A DNA stretch of 64,000 nucleotides, taken from JBFHRE01 sp041746105 (lineage in GTDB: Bacteria; Actinomycetota; Acidimicrobiia; Spongiisociales; ZC4RG35). How positions within the stretch are numbered: the stretch's first letter is position 1; each line of letters opens with the position of its first letter. A program made the position numbers and the translations under genes. The notes below the pieces were generated by a model. The model saw only the letters and a list, made by a program, of their open reading frames with translations. It did no database searches and was not told the origin of the DNA. This document shows positions 33,869 to 42,106 of the stretch, in pieces. The stretch lies in assembly GCA_041746105.1 (NCBI GenBank), contig JBGTHP010000032.1, positions 124,001-188,000 of the forward strand, read 5' to 3'.

Positions 33869-34365
33869 AGAGCGACGTGGTCAGACTCGAGTTTTTCATC
33901 GAACCGCTTGTCGAGGGCAGACCAGGTAATCACGTCCTTCGAGCCATAAAGGCCGTAGAAAGTCACTCCCTCGAGGTAGAGATTGGACCATTCGGCAACG
34001 TGACGTCAGGTCCGGCGGCCAGCATTCAGGCAGCAGCGGCCGCCTTACTTGGCGAGGCCCTGGCAGCCGATGCATCGCGAGTGTCGATCCAGGTGATTCC
34101 GGAAGGCGGCGATCCGTCCCTCCATGTCGGCGGCCTCCACGATGCGCTCGCCCGCATGATCGATCAGGTGGAGGCCGAAGTCGGCGGTGCCCTCTCCACA
34201 CTCGACCGCGACCAAAAACAGATAGCGGTGCGGATGCTCGACGAACGGGGAGCCTTCTTGCTCCGCAAGGCAATCGAAGAAGTCGCCGACACCATGGGCG
34301 TCTCGCGCATCACGATCTACAACTACCTGAACGCGATGAGAGGGGACGGGGAGGAACAGAAATGA
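33865..34365 (+). CDS. Regulator with thiamine-binding-like (YkoF/MTH1187) domain and C-terminal HTH
   Basis: A 166-residue protein. Residues 6-90 (LEFFIEPLVEGRPGNHVLRA, LEVEIGPFGNVTSG) resemble the ferredoxin-like domain of YkoF/MTH1187 thiamine-binding proteins. Residues 118-160 form a helical DNA-binding unit ending FLLRKAIEEVADTMGVSRITIYNYLNAM, a convincing HTH. It heads an operon with a nucleoside deaminase and xanthine dehydrogenase, and its stop overlaps the deaminase start. It probably senses a small heterocyclic compound and controls this operon; the ligand is a guess. The domain call is from pattern likeness only. Confidence 0.68.
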   Translation: MKSDVVRLEFFIEPLVEGRPGNHVLRAIKAVESHSLEVEIGPFGNVTSGPAASIQAAAAALLGEALAADASRVSIQVIPEGGDPSLHVGGLHDALARMIDQVEAEVGGALSTLDRDQKQIAVRMLDERGAFLLRKAIEEVADTMGVSRITIYNYLNAMRGDGEEQK

Positions 34366-34946
34366 GCGCATTCCCTGAAGTAACGCTGCGGCTGCCTGAC
34401 TGGGTCGATGAAGTCGCCCAACCCGGATCGGTCTACCCAACTACCGGCGAACGGATGGCATTTGCGATCGAACTCTCGCGACGCAATGTATCCGAGGGAA
34501 CCGGAGGGCCCTTTGGCGCCGCGGTTTTCGAGATCGAGAGCGGAAGACTGCTGGCTCCTGGCGTCAATATGGTCGTCCCCTCGTCTACCGCTGTCGCCCA
34601 CGCAGAGATCGTTGCGGTGGCTCTCGCGGGTGTCGCTGCCGGCGGCTTTGATCTTGGCAGAGACGACCTACCGGCGACGGTCCTGGTCGCATCCACCGAA
34701 CCATGCGCAATGTGCTTTGGGGCTGTGCCTTGGTCAGGTGTACGGCGACTGGTTTGTGGAGCCAGAGACGAAGACGCACGTGAAGTGGGCTTCGACGAAG
34801 GACCCAAGATGATCGACTGGCAGTCCGCTCTCCAAAGCCGCGGAATCGAAGTCATCCTCGACGTGAGTCGCGCCCAAGCCGTCGCCGTGTTGCGCGACTA
34901 CGCCGCTTCCGGAGGAATGATCTACAACGGGCGCTCGGGGAACTGA
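34362..34946 (+). CDS. Nucleoside/guanine deaminase-like protein
   Basis: A 194-residue zinc deaminase of the cytidine/tRNA-adenosine/guanine deaminase superfamily. The zinc ligands and proton shuttle are in VAHAEIVAV (HAE) and STEPCAMCFGAVPWSGV (PCxxC). Guanine deaminases of this family produce xanthine, which the downstream dehydrogenase would oxidise. Adenine- or other amino-heterocycle substrates are possible. It starts inside the regulator's stop (ATGA), and the next gene's GTG follows its stop without a gap. Confidence 0.85.
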   Translation: MSAFPEVTLRLPDWVDEVAQPGSVYPTTGERMAFAIELSRRNVSEGTGGPFGAAVFEIESGRLLAPGVNMVVPSSTAVAHAEIVAVALAGVAAGGFDLGRDDLPATVLVASTEPCAMCFGAVPWSGVRRLVCGARDEDAREVGFDEGPKMIDWQSALQSRGIEVILDVSRAQAVAVLRDYAASGGMIYNGRSGN

Positions 34947-36383
34947 GTGCATCCGGTCCAGAACCATCAACTGCGGATTCGTCGGATCGAACAGCCGACC
35001 AGTCTCGAAGAGGCTCTCGCACTCCTGGCGACCGAACCAGACCGGTCCCGTGTCGTCGCAGGCGGAACCGATCTGCTGCTGGAGATGCAGCGTGGTGGGC
35101 GCCCTCAAACCGACGTCCTGATCGACCTCAACAGCATAAAAGAACTCGCCGGTATCTCCGGCGACGGCGAATGGATCACCATCGGCGGCGGCGTTACCCA
35201 TGCCGAGGTCCTCGGGTCAGCCGTCGTCGGCCTCCAAGCTGCACCGCTGGCTCAAGCCTGCGCCGAGATCGGGTCGCCCCAATTGAGGAATAGGGCCACG
35301 GTCGCCGGCAACCTCGTGACCGCGTCTCCCGCCAACGACACGATCACACCACTGCGAGGTCTCGACGCTGCCCTCCGACTCGTCTCGATCAGGGGAGAAC
35401 GGGTTGTCCAGCTTGCCGACTTCCACACCGGCGTCAGGCGATCGGTTTTGAATGCCGACGAATTGGTCGCCGGAATCAGGTTCAGAAGGATGGGAGATGA
35501 CCAAAGGGGCATCTTCGTGAAACTCGGCAATCGGAGATCTCAAGCGATTTCGGTCGTTCACTCGACCATCATCGTCACTTTCGAAGGCGACATCGTCAGT
35601 CGGTGCCGGATCCTGGTTGGCTCGGTGGCGCCGACGATTGTCGAGCTCGAAGCCGGAAGTTTGCTTGTTGGTCGCCATCTCGAGGCAACGTCAATAAGGG
35701 ACGTCGCCGACGCCGCCCGATCCGAGATCCAACCCATCGATGACGTGAGGGCCTCAGCCGATTACAGGCGCGACAGCCTCGCGACCGCGGTCCAACGCAG
35801 CTTGACCGCTCTGGGCCGGCCACCCGCCGGACCCACCACACAAGTGACCCTGTCCACCCGCGGATCGAATGTGCGTCTAGTCAGCCGCAGCTTCGATTCC
35901 ACAACCCCGGTCGAAACAACGGTGAACGGGGTCAAGGTCACGGCGGCCGGAGCCGCAGGTCGAACTCTGCTCGACTGGCTTCGAGACGAGGCGGGACCGG
36001 CTTCTGGCTCCGAACTCACCGGAACCAAGGAAGGCTGCGCAGAAGGAGAATGTGGTGCATGCACGGTGTGGCTCGACGGAGCTGCGGTCATGGCCTGCCT
36101 CGTCCCTGCCACGTCGGCAGCGGGTGCAGAAGTGGTGACGATCGAAGGGTTGGCCGAGGGGCCGGAGCTTCACCCGCTTCAACAAGCCTTCATCGATCGC
36201 GGGTCTGTCCAGTGCGGATTCTGCATCCCCGGTTTTTTGATGGCGGGTGCAAAGTTGCTCGAGGAGGTCACGACCCCAACCCACGCTCAGACAGAGGTTG
36301 CATTCAGCGGAAACCTGTGCCGCTGCACCGGTTATTACCGGATGTTCGAAGCGGTTGACGCTGCTGCCAGAGTGCGCCGATGA
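34947..36383 (+). CDS. Xanthine dehydrogenase-type FAD + [2Fe-2S] fusion subunit
   Basis: A 478-residue fusion. Residues 10-290 are the FAD-binding domain of the CoxM/XdhB type (VVAGGTDLLLEMQRG, GSPQLRNRATVAGNLVTASPANDT). Residues 320-478 carry two [2Fe-2S] clusters: GCAEGECGACTVW with a later C, and QCGFCIPG with CRCTGYY. The usual order in XdhA fusions is FeS first, then FAD; here it is reversed. It starts with GTG immediately after the deaminase stop. With the Mo subunit it passes electrons from purine hydroxylation to an acceptor. Confidence 0.88.
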   Translation: MHPVQNHQLRIRRIEQPTSLEEALALLATEPDRSRVVAGGTDLLLEMQRGGRPQTDVLIDLNSIKELAGISGDGEWITIGGGVTHAEVLGSAVVGLQAAPLAQACAEIGSPQLRNRATVAGNLVTASPANDTITPLRGLDAALRLVSIRGERVVQLADFHTGVRRSVLNADELVAGIRFRRMGDDQRGIFVKLGNRRSQAISVVHSTIIVTFEGDIVSRCRILVGSVAPTIVELEAGSLLVGRHLEATSIRDVADAARSEIQPIDDVRASADYRRDSLATAVQRSLTALGRPPAGPTTQVTLSTRGSNVRLVSRSFDSTTPVETTVNGVKVTAAGAAGRTLLDWLRDEAGPASGSELTGTKEGCAEGECGACTVWLDGAAVMACLVPATSAAGAEVVTIEGLAEGPELHPLQQAFIDRGSVQCGFCIPGFLMAGAKLLEEVTTPTHAQTEVAFSGNLCRCTGYYRMFEAVDAAARVRR

Positions 36384-38623
36384 GCGTCGGCGCCAACCGT
36401 CCACGTATCGACGCCCGCGCCAAGGTGACGGGTGAGGCGATCTATCCGGCGGACGTCCGCAGGCCGGAATTCCTTCACGCAAAAGTTGTTTTCACAAACC
36501 AACCACACGCCCGCCTGTTGAGCCTCGACCTGACAGCAGCACGAGCCGTACCCGATGTAGTCGAGATCGTGACTGCCGCGGACATTCCCCTCAACGAATA
36601 CGGGTTGACCATGTTCGATCAGCCTGTGCTCATCGGGGTGGACGGGACGGGCAAGTCGCCGGTGGCACCGGACATCTCACGTTGGGAAGCCGACCAGATG
36701 GCCGTGGTCATCGCGGAGACAGCGGAGGCGGCTCTCGCCGGTGCAATGGCCATACGTTCTGAGTGGGAGCAGTTGCCGGTGATCGACAACGTCGCCGCCG
36801 CCTTGGCCTCCGGCGCGACCCTCATCCATCCCGAGAACGGCCTCGACTCCAATGCCTACTACCATCTGAAGATCCGCAAGGGGTCGATGGAGGCCGGCTG
36901 GAAAGCCGCCGAAGTGGTCGTGGAAGGTGAGTACGAGTTCCCTCACCAGGAACACGCCTACCTTCAACCCGAAGCCGCCGTGTCGTATCTGGATGATCAG
37001 GGCAGGATCACCGTCGAGATCGCCGGTCAGTGGACGATTGAAGACCTCGAACAGATCTGCCACGCCCTCGAACTCGACCAAGGCCGAGTGAGGGTGATCT
37101 ATCCAGCGATCGGCGGGGCGTTTGGCGGCCGCGAGGACATGTCGCTCCAGATTGTCATGGCGGCAGCTTCCATCAAGCTCGCCGAGCGCGGAATCCACCG
37201 CCCCCTGCGCTGCCAGTGGTCACGCGAAGAGTCGATCATCGGTCACCACAAGCGGCATCGAGGTTCGGCACGTGCCAAGATCGGCGCCACCAAGGATGGA
37301 AAGATCACGGCCATCGAGGCCGAGGCATATCTCGACTCCGGGTCTTACAACTACACCACGAACAAGGTCTTGGGGAACCTCCATCTCTGCCTGGCAGGAC
37401 CATACGAGATCCCGAATGCGCAGATCGACAGCATCGCCGTCTACACCAATGCCGTCCCGGGCGGCGCTTATCGCGGGTTTGGAGCGCCCCAAGGGGCGTT
37501 CGTCCTCGAGACACAAATCAACAAGCTCGCGGATGCCCTCGGCATCGATCCAGTCGAACTGCGACTGCGAAACGTCATGACGGATGGATCGATCGGAATC
37601 ACTCAAACCGAAATGCCCCCTGGCGTGTCGATCGGACTCGTCATAGAGCGTTGCGCCGAAGAGGCCGCCAAGGTCGTCACCCCCACCGCGATCAAGCCGG
37701 TCGCCACCCTGTCGCCGCAGGCCGACCGCATCCGCCGCGGCACCGGTTTTGCCTGCGCACTCAAGAACGTCGGTTTCTCATTCGGTTTCCCTGAGCGATG
37801 CGATGCAGAGATCGTTCTCCATGGAGACGACGAAGTCGAGTGGGTGGACCTATTCCATGGTGCTGCCGAAGTCGGTCAGGGTGCACACACCGCATTGATT
37901 CAAATGGCGGCCGAGGCCGCCGGAGTATCGGCGGACAAGGTCAGAGCCAGCTTCTCCGACACGTCGACCAGCGGGGACTCTGGTTCTGTGTCCGCATCCC
38001 GGATGACATTCATGGCCGGCAATTCGATTCTGGGAGCAGCGGAGGAAGCGGGCAAACGATGGATCGAAGGGGACCGTCCGGCCCGCGGTCGGTTCCGTTA
38101 TACGCCACCCCCGACCGAAAGCCTGGATCCCGAAACCGGCGTAGGGCAACCAAACTTCTCCTACGGATATGTCGCTGAAGCCGTCGAGGTCTCAGTCGAC
38201 ATCGACACCGGCCACATCCAAATCGATCGGGTGGTGTGTGCCGATGACGTGGGACGGGCGATCAATCCCGACCTGATCGTCGGCCAGATCGAAGGAGCCA
38301 TCGTTCAGGCAGCCGGATACACCCTTTCAGAGGACCTTCAACTGGACCAAGCCAGAATCACAAATCCCCGCCTCTCGTCGTACTTGATCCCGGGGATAGG
38401 CGACATCCCCAAAGTAGTCCAGTCGGTTCTGATAGAACATCCCGACCCCCGTGGCCCCTGGGGCGCCAGGGGCATGGCCGAGATGCCCTTTATTCCGCTC
38501 GCACCGGCGGTGGTGGCGGCGCTCCACGATGCCACTGGTGTCTGGTTCAATCGTTTTCCCCTCACCCCCAGCCGGGTTGTCGCAGAACTCCGAAAGCACG
38601 GCATCGGCGGCATCGATCACTGA
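36380..38623 (+). CDS. Xanthine dehydrogenase-type molybdenum-binding subunit
   Basis: A 747-residue molybdopterin-binding subunit of the xanthine dehydrogenase/CO dehydrogenase superfamily. Landmarks are GGAFGGREDMSLQ (Moco site, near residue 245), GAYRGFGAPQG (near 365), HGAAEVGQGAHTALIQM, and GARGMAEMPFIPLAPA with the catalytic Glu near the C-terminus. There is no AYXCSFR-type loop of CO dehydrogenase, so a purine or related heterocycle is the more likely substrate. It overlaps the FAD/FeS gene (ATGA). No XdhC-like cofactor-insertion gene is in the window. Confidence 0.9.
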   Translation: MSVGANRPRIDARAKVTGEAIYPADVRRPEFLHAKVVFTNQPHARLLSLDLTAARAVPDVVEIVTAADIPLNEYGLTMFDQPVLIGVDGTGKSPVAPDISRWEADQMAVVIAETAEAALAGAMAIRSEWEQLPVIDNVAAALASGATLIHPENGLDSNAYYHLKIRKGSMEAGWKAAEVVVEGEYEFPHQEHAYLQPEAAVSYLDDQGRITVEIAGQWTIEDLEQICHALELDQGRVRVIYPAIGGAFGGREDMSLQIVMAAASIKLAERGIHRPLRCQWSREESIIGHHKRHRGSARAKIGATKDGKITAIEAEAYLDSGSYNYTTNKVLGNLHLCLAGPYEIPNAQIDSIAVYTNAVPGGAYRGFGAPQGAFVLETQINKLADALGIDPVELRLRNVMTDGSIGITQTEMPPGVSIGLVIERCAEEAAKVVTPTAIKPVATLSPQADRIRRGTGFACALKNVGFSFGFPERCDAEIVLHGDDEVEWVDLFHGAAEVGQGAHTALIQMAAEAAGVSADKVRASFSDTSTSGDSGSVSASRMTFMAGNSILGAAEEAGKRWIEGDRPARGRFRYTPPPTESLDPETGVGQPNFSYGYVAEAVEVSVDIDTGHIQIDRVVCADDVGRAINPDLIVGQIEGAIVQAAGYTLSEDLQLDQARITNPRLSSYLIPGIGDIPKVVQSVLIEHPDPRGPWGARGMAEMPFIPLAPAVVAALHDATGVWFNRFPLTPSRVVAELRKHGIGGIDH

Positions 38624-38643
38624 CGGCCCGCAAAACGCAGGAG

Positions 38644-39861
38644 CTAAGGCCGTTCTACGCCGGAGAACAAAACAACGATGGTTTCGTCAGAGCGCAGAGC
38701 AGTTGACGTGTCGCCATCGCAGAGGGCGGCAAGGCCGGCACTGCCGGTGGCCGAGACCGGGATCCCGGTCACGGCCTGGCCAACGCGATGGGCACGATCG
38801 ATCATCTTTTCACTCACCACCGCCGGCCAGCCGCCAGAACGAAGCATTGCCTCGACCACCGGCCTCCAGTCATAGGCGACATCATCGAGAATCCCCGTCG
38901 CCGCGGATGTGCCAACCACCTCCCACGGCCACATCAAGGACTCGGGGCGAGCGCGGGCAATCTCGACCGCCTCGTCCACCAATCCCAGATCGGTCATGGC
39001 GTGGGCTCGCGCCGGTCGGTATTCAGGAAGTACCACGTCATTGAGTTCTGCAACGTCGTTGGTCAACATGTCCCAAGCCCTGACCAGGGGGGCGCACGCC
39101 TCTGTCTGTACGGCATGGAGGACCGGCTCGATTTCAGGGGTCTCCTCGAGCCCCTCGAGCAGGCCCGCCCAAACGGCCGACGCCAACGCTCCGCCTCCGA
39201 TCTGAACGAACAGCCGCACCCGGCCGCTCACCTCGGCCTCCATGAGTTGTGAAGCAAGTTCCCAACCAATCGTTCTGCCTCCGTCGACGGCGAACTCGGT
39301 CACGGTGCTCTGAACGGAGAACGGAACGAGCCCTCTTCCAACCGCTTCCACAAAGCGGAGATAGGAGGGATCTCCTATCTCCCCGGGCAGCCGTTCGCAC
39401 ACCTCGATGGTTGCATCGAGTCGCTCCAGTTCGTGGACCACGGCGCCATCTGCCCACGTCGGAATAAAGACACGTAGTGGCCGATCTACCGCTTTCGCCA
39501 CAACAGCCGCGGCGACAGCCGCGTTGCCGCAGGATGCGATCGCCAGTTCGCCATCCCGACCGTTCAGAGCAAGGTGAATGAGGACGCCGAACAGGTGCCT
39601 GCCCTTGTGGGAGCCGCCAACATTGGCCGTTTCGTCCTTGACCCAGATTCGATCGCTTTCGAGCTCACAGGCCGCCGCCAATCCTGGTGCCAGCACGAGC
39701 GGTGTGACGGTGAATCCCACACCAGCGATAGCTGCCACTCGCGCATCGAGATCCTCGATCAGCTTGGTGAAGTCACCATCGGTACGACCTCCATCCCACG
39801 CCGTCTTGAAGCTGTGCAAACGCGTCCGGTACAACACGAATGGATTGGCCGACGCATCCAC
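38644..39861 (-). CDS. PLP-dependent enzyme, threonine dehydratase/synthase superfamily
   Basis: A 405-residue fold-type II PLP enzyme. The PLP Lys lies in NVGGSHKGRHLFG near residue 86. ASCGNAAVAAAVVAKAVDRP is the Asn-containing ring-stacking loop, and QIGGGALASAVWAGL is the Gly-rich phosphate-binding loop. It belongs to the tryptophan synthase beta superfamily; lyase and synthase members cannot be told apart from motifs alone. It is convergent with the xanthine dehydrogenase genes, 20 bases away, and lies 18 bases downstream of a second PLP enzyme in the same orientation. Confidence 0.82.
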   Translation of the reverse strand: MDASANPFVLYRTRLHSFKTAWDGGRTDGDFTKLIEDLDARVAAIAGVGFTVTPLVLAPGLAAACELESDRIWVKDETANVGGSHKGRHLFGVLIHLALNGRDGELAIASCGNAAVAAAVVAKAVDRPLRVFIPTWADGAVVHELERLDATIEVCERLPGEIGDPSYLRFVEAVGRGLVPFSVQSTVTEFAVDGGRTIGWELASQLMEAEVSGRVRLFVQIGGGALASAVWAGLLEGLEETPEIEPVLHAVQTEACAPLVRAWDMLTNDVAELNDVVLPEYRPARAHAMTDLGLVDEAVEIARARPESLMWPWEVVGTSAATGILDDVAYDWRPVVEAMLRSGGWPAVVSEKMIDRAHRVGQAVTGIPVSATGSAGLAALCDGDTSTALRSDETIVVLFSGVERP

Positions 39862-39879
39862 GGATCGTCCTTCTGTCTG

Positions 39880-41364
39880 TCAACCAGCGAGGCCGGTCCT
39901 CCGGTTGAATTCTCCGATCATCTGATCCCAACGTTCTACGTAGGGATGCAGACGTTGCCACCAAGTCAACTCTCGTCGCGCCTCGAATGAGGGGAAGGGC
40001 ACATCTTGCTGCTCAACCCAGGTGTAATAGCCGAGGTTGAAGATGCGCTTGCGGCCGACCTCTCCCAACTCGAGCACATGATCGGTGTCAACCCCTTCCA
40101 GGAAGCGCGCATGCGTTGCCGCCGCAGACAGGTCGTCAAAACCCAGCGGGTGATCCCGGTCTTCGATCTTGACCATCTCTGAGGCGTACATCTCGGAACC
40201 ATCCGTGGCCACCGTCACTACGACGTCCCCGGATCCGAGGCCGCGATATTTGGCGATCTTGATCGCAGCCAGCACGTTGGCAATGGAAGACAGACCCAGA
40301 TGGCGCAGGTTGTCCACCAGAACCGGATCGACCCCGGCCCGTTTCAGCCGGCTCTTTCCAACTTCTGTGTTGAACAGCAGCAACAAGGTGTCGCTGGCCA
40401 CGTCGCTGATGCCGACCACATCGTCGGAGTTCATGGCGTTGTGAATCAGCGGCACGTGTTTGTCGCCGATCCCCTGGATGTTGTGTTCACCGAAACCGTT
40501 GTAGAGAAGGGTCGGGCACTCGAGCGCCTCGACCGGGACGATCCGAGCCCCATGGTTATCTTTCAGATAGTCGCCGGCACCGAGGGTCCCGGCAGAACCC
40601 GACGCGGAAACAAACGCGGCCATCCTCCCGCCACCGTCCGCCTCGAATACGCGCTCGAGCGCCGGTCCCGTGACGAAATAATGTCCGAGGTGATTCGAGA
40701 ATTCCGAAAACTGATTGAGGATCACATTCCCGGGATCGCGCGAAAGTTCGCGGCAGGCGTCGTATATCTCCTTGACGTTGGACTCTGTGCCGTGAGTCCT
40801 GATGACGTCACCGGGTTCCGAAATCCATGCAGAGAGCCAGTCAAAACGTTCCTTGCTCATACCCTCCGGTAGTACCGCCACGCCTCGGCAACCCATGATC
40901 TTCGAGATCGCCACGCCACCCCTTGCGTAGTTTCCGGTCGAAGGCCAGATCGCACGGTGTTTGGTCGGGTCGAAGGCGCCGGCGACGACTTTGGGGGCAA
41001 GACATGCGTAGGCGGCGAGGACTTTGTGCGCCCTGATCATGGGGAAACGATTCCCGAGAGCTATGAGGATTTTGGCGTCGACACCTGTGAGTTCCCCTGG
41101 GAGGGCGAGGTAATCCGGCACTTCGGTACGGCCCGCCCTGGTCGCATCGTTGTACCAATGGACCCGCCACAGATTCAGCGGATCGGCGGCATCAGGGTCC
41201 ACCGCGGCAAGCTGCTTTTGGATCTGGGGATCGATCCGGTCGGGATGGGCAAGCTGCTCGAACGTGGGAAGAACGATCGACCTTTCCTTGAATCGTTGGA
41301 TCGTGCGCTCGAGCGCATCCTGGTCGACGACATCGTCGTAGAGACCGAACTGTTCGGCTGTCAT
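39880..41364 (-). CDS. PLP-dependent enzyme, cysteine synthase/lyase-like
   Basis: A 494-residue fold-type II PLP enzyme, longer than cysteine synthase (about 310). The PLP Lys is in PMIRAHKVLAAYACL near residue 113. PSTGNYARGGVAISKIMGC is the substrate loop and FVSASGSAGTLGAGDYL the phosphate-binding loop. The extra 80 N-terminal and 100 C-terminal residues distinguish it from biosynthetic enzymes. Paired PLP lyases occur near purine-degradation genes in some bacteria (for example the ygeX region), so an amino-acid lyase role in nitrogen salvage is plausible but unproven. It is divergent from the TetR gene, with an inverted repeat in the gap. Confidence 0.8.
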   Translation of the reverse strand: MTAEQFGLYDDVVDQDALERTIQRFKERSIVLPTFEQLAHPDRIDPQIQKQLAAVDPDAADPLNLWRVHWYNDATRAGRTEVPDYLALPGELTGVDAKILIALGNRFPMIRAHKVLAAYACLAPKVVAGAFDPTKHRAIWPSTGNYARGGVAISKIMGCRGVAVLPEGMSKERFDWLSAWISEPGDVIRTHGTESNVKEIYDACRELSRDPGNVILNQFSEFSNHLGHYFVTGPALERVFEADGGGRMAAFVSASGSAGTLGAGDYLKDNHGARIVPVEALECPTLLYNGFGEHNIQGIGDKHVPLIHNAMNSDDVVGISDVASDTLLLLFNTEVGKSRLKRAGVDPVLVDNLRHLGLSSIANVLAAIKIAKYRGLGSGDVVVTVATDGSEMYASEMVKIEDRDHPLGFDDLSAAATHARFLEGVDTDHVLELGEVGRKRIFNLGYYTWVEQQDVPFPSFEARRELTWWQRLHPYVERWDQMIGEFNRRTGLAG

Positions 41365-41387
41365 CTGGCTCCTCGAACGCAGCTACT

Positions 41388-41402
41388 TTTACGAAGTGTA
41401 AA
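41388..41402. promoter_or_regulatory. TTTAC-GAAGT-GTAAA inverted repeat
   Basis: A 5-5-5 inverted repeat in the 91-bp gap between the PLP-enzyme gene (minus) and the TetR gene (plus). It is the only clear symmetric element there and could be an operator for either direction. Its sequence differs from the tandem palindromes at 42060-42096, so a different protein or weak specificity is implied. Confidence 0.35.
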
Positions 41403-41455
41403 GCATAACGAATCCAGCCGCATCGATTCGGATGGGGTTGCCTACTCTCTGTCGC

Positions 41456-42043
41456 GTGACGACGCGCCGCCATGCGGAGAAGACCGAAAGCATCCTCGCC
41501 GCAGCTTCGAAGCTCTTTTCGGAGCGGGGATTTCACGGCACGCGGATGAGCGATGTTGCCGCAGCCCTGGACATGCAGGCGGGGTCGCTCTATTACTACT
41601 TCGATTCCAAGGACTCTGTCCTCGCGGCCTTGATCGAAAGTCGCGTGGGCGCCGCGGTTGAAATGCTCGGCGCGATCGCGGGCCGAGGCGGACCGACCGT
41701 CGAATTGATCGGGGCTGCGATCGCCGGTCACATCAGGGTTTTTCACGACAATGCCGATCTCTACTCGATCTTTCTCAACGAAAGACTTGAACACATAGTG
41801 CCGGAGGCCGCCGAAAAAGTGGACGAACTCGGTCGTAGCTACGAGCAACTGTGGATTGCCATCATCGAACGGGGAATCGCAAGCGGCGAGTTGCGAAACG
41901 ACCAGGACCCATGGCTGACGATGAAGGCAACCGTCGGACTCTGCAATTCGATCCTGTTCTGGTTCCGGGCTGGAGGATCGCTGACGAGCGAGTCGGTTGC
42001 CGCTGCCTATGCAAAGACGATTTTGGAAGGGATCTCGGCGTAA
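41456..42043 (+). CDS. TetR-family transcriptional regulator
   Basis: A 195-residue regulator. The HTH (ILAAASKLFSERGFHGTRMSDVAAALDMQAGSLYYYFDSKDSVL) is a standard TetR unit, and the helical C-terminal domain (about 60-195) would bind an effector, probably hydrophobic. GTG 41456 (VTTRRHAEK) gives the usual N-terminus; ATG 41432 is an alternative. The next gene, a carotenoid-cleavage oxygenase, has two tandem palindromes in front of it, the likely target of this protein. Confidence 0.88.
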   Translation: MTTRRHAEKTESILAAASKLFSERGFHGTRMSDVAAALDMQAGSLYYYFDSKDSVLAALIESRVGAAVEMLGAIAGRGGPTVELIGAAIAGHIRVFHDNADLYSIFLNERLEHIVPEAAEKVDELGRSYEQLWIAIIERGIASGELRNDQDPWLTMKATVGLCNSILFWFRAGGSLTSESVAAAYAKTILEGISA

Positions 42044-42059
42044 AACCGGTTGTCCTCGG

Positions 42060-42096
42060 TTCTAACCTGGCTTAGAATTTCTAACGGGTCTTAGAA
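42060..42096. promoter_or_regulatory. Two tandem palindromes TTCTAAC-N4-[C]TTAGAA, likely TetR operators
   Basis: Two 18-bp near-identical palindromes lie at 42060-42077 and 42079-42096, each with arms TTCTAA and TTAGAA and a GC-rich centre (CCTGGC and CGGGTC). The centres are 19 bp apart, close to two helical turns. They lie 10 bases before the oxygenase start and just after the TetR gene, so binding would block the oxygenase gene. Confidence 0.6.
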
Positions 42097-42106
42097 TCGA
42101 GGATTG

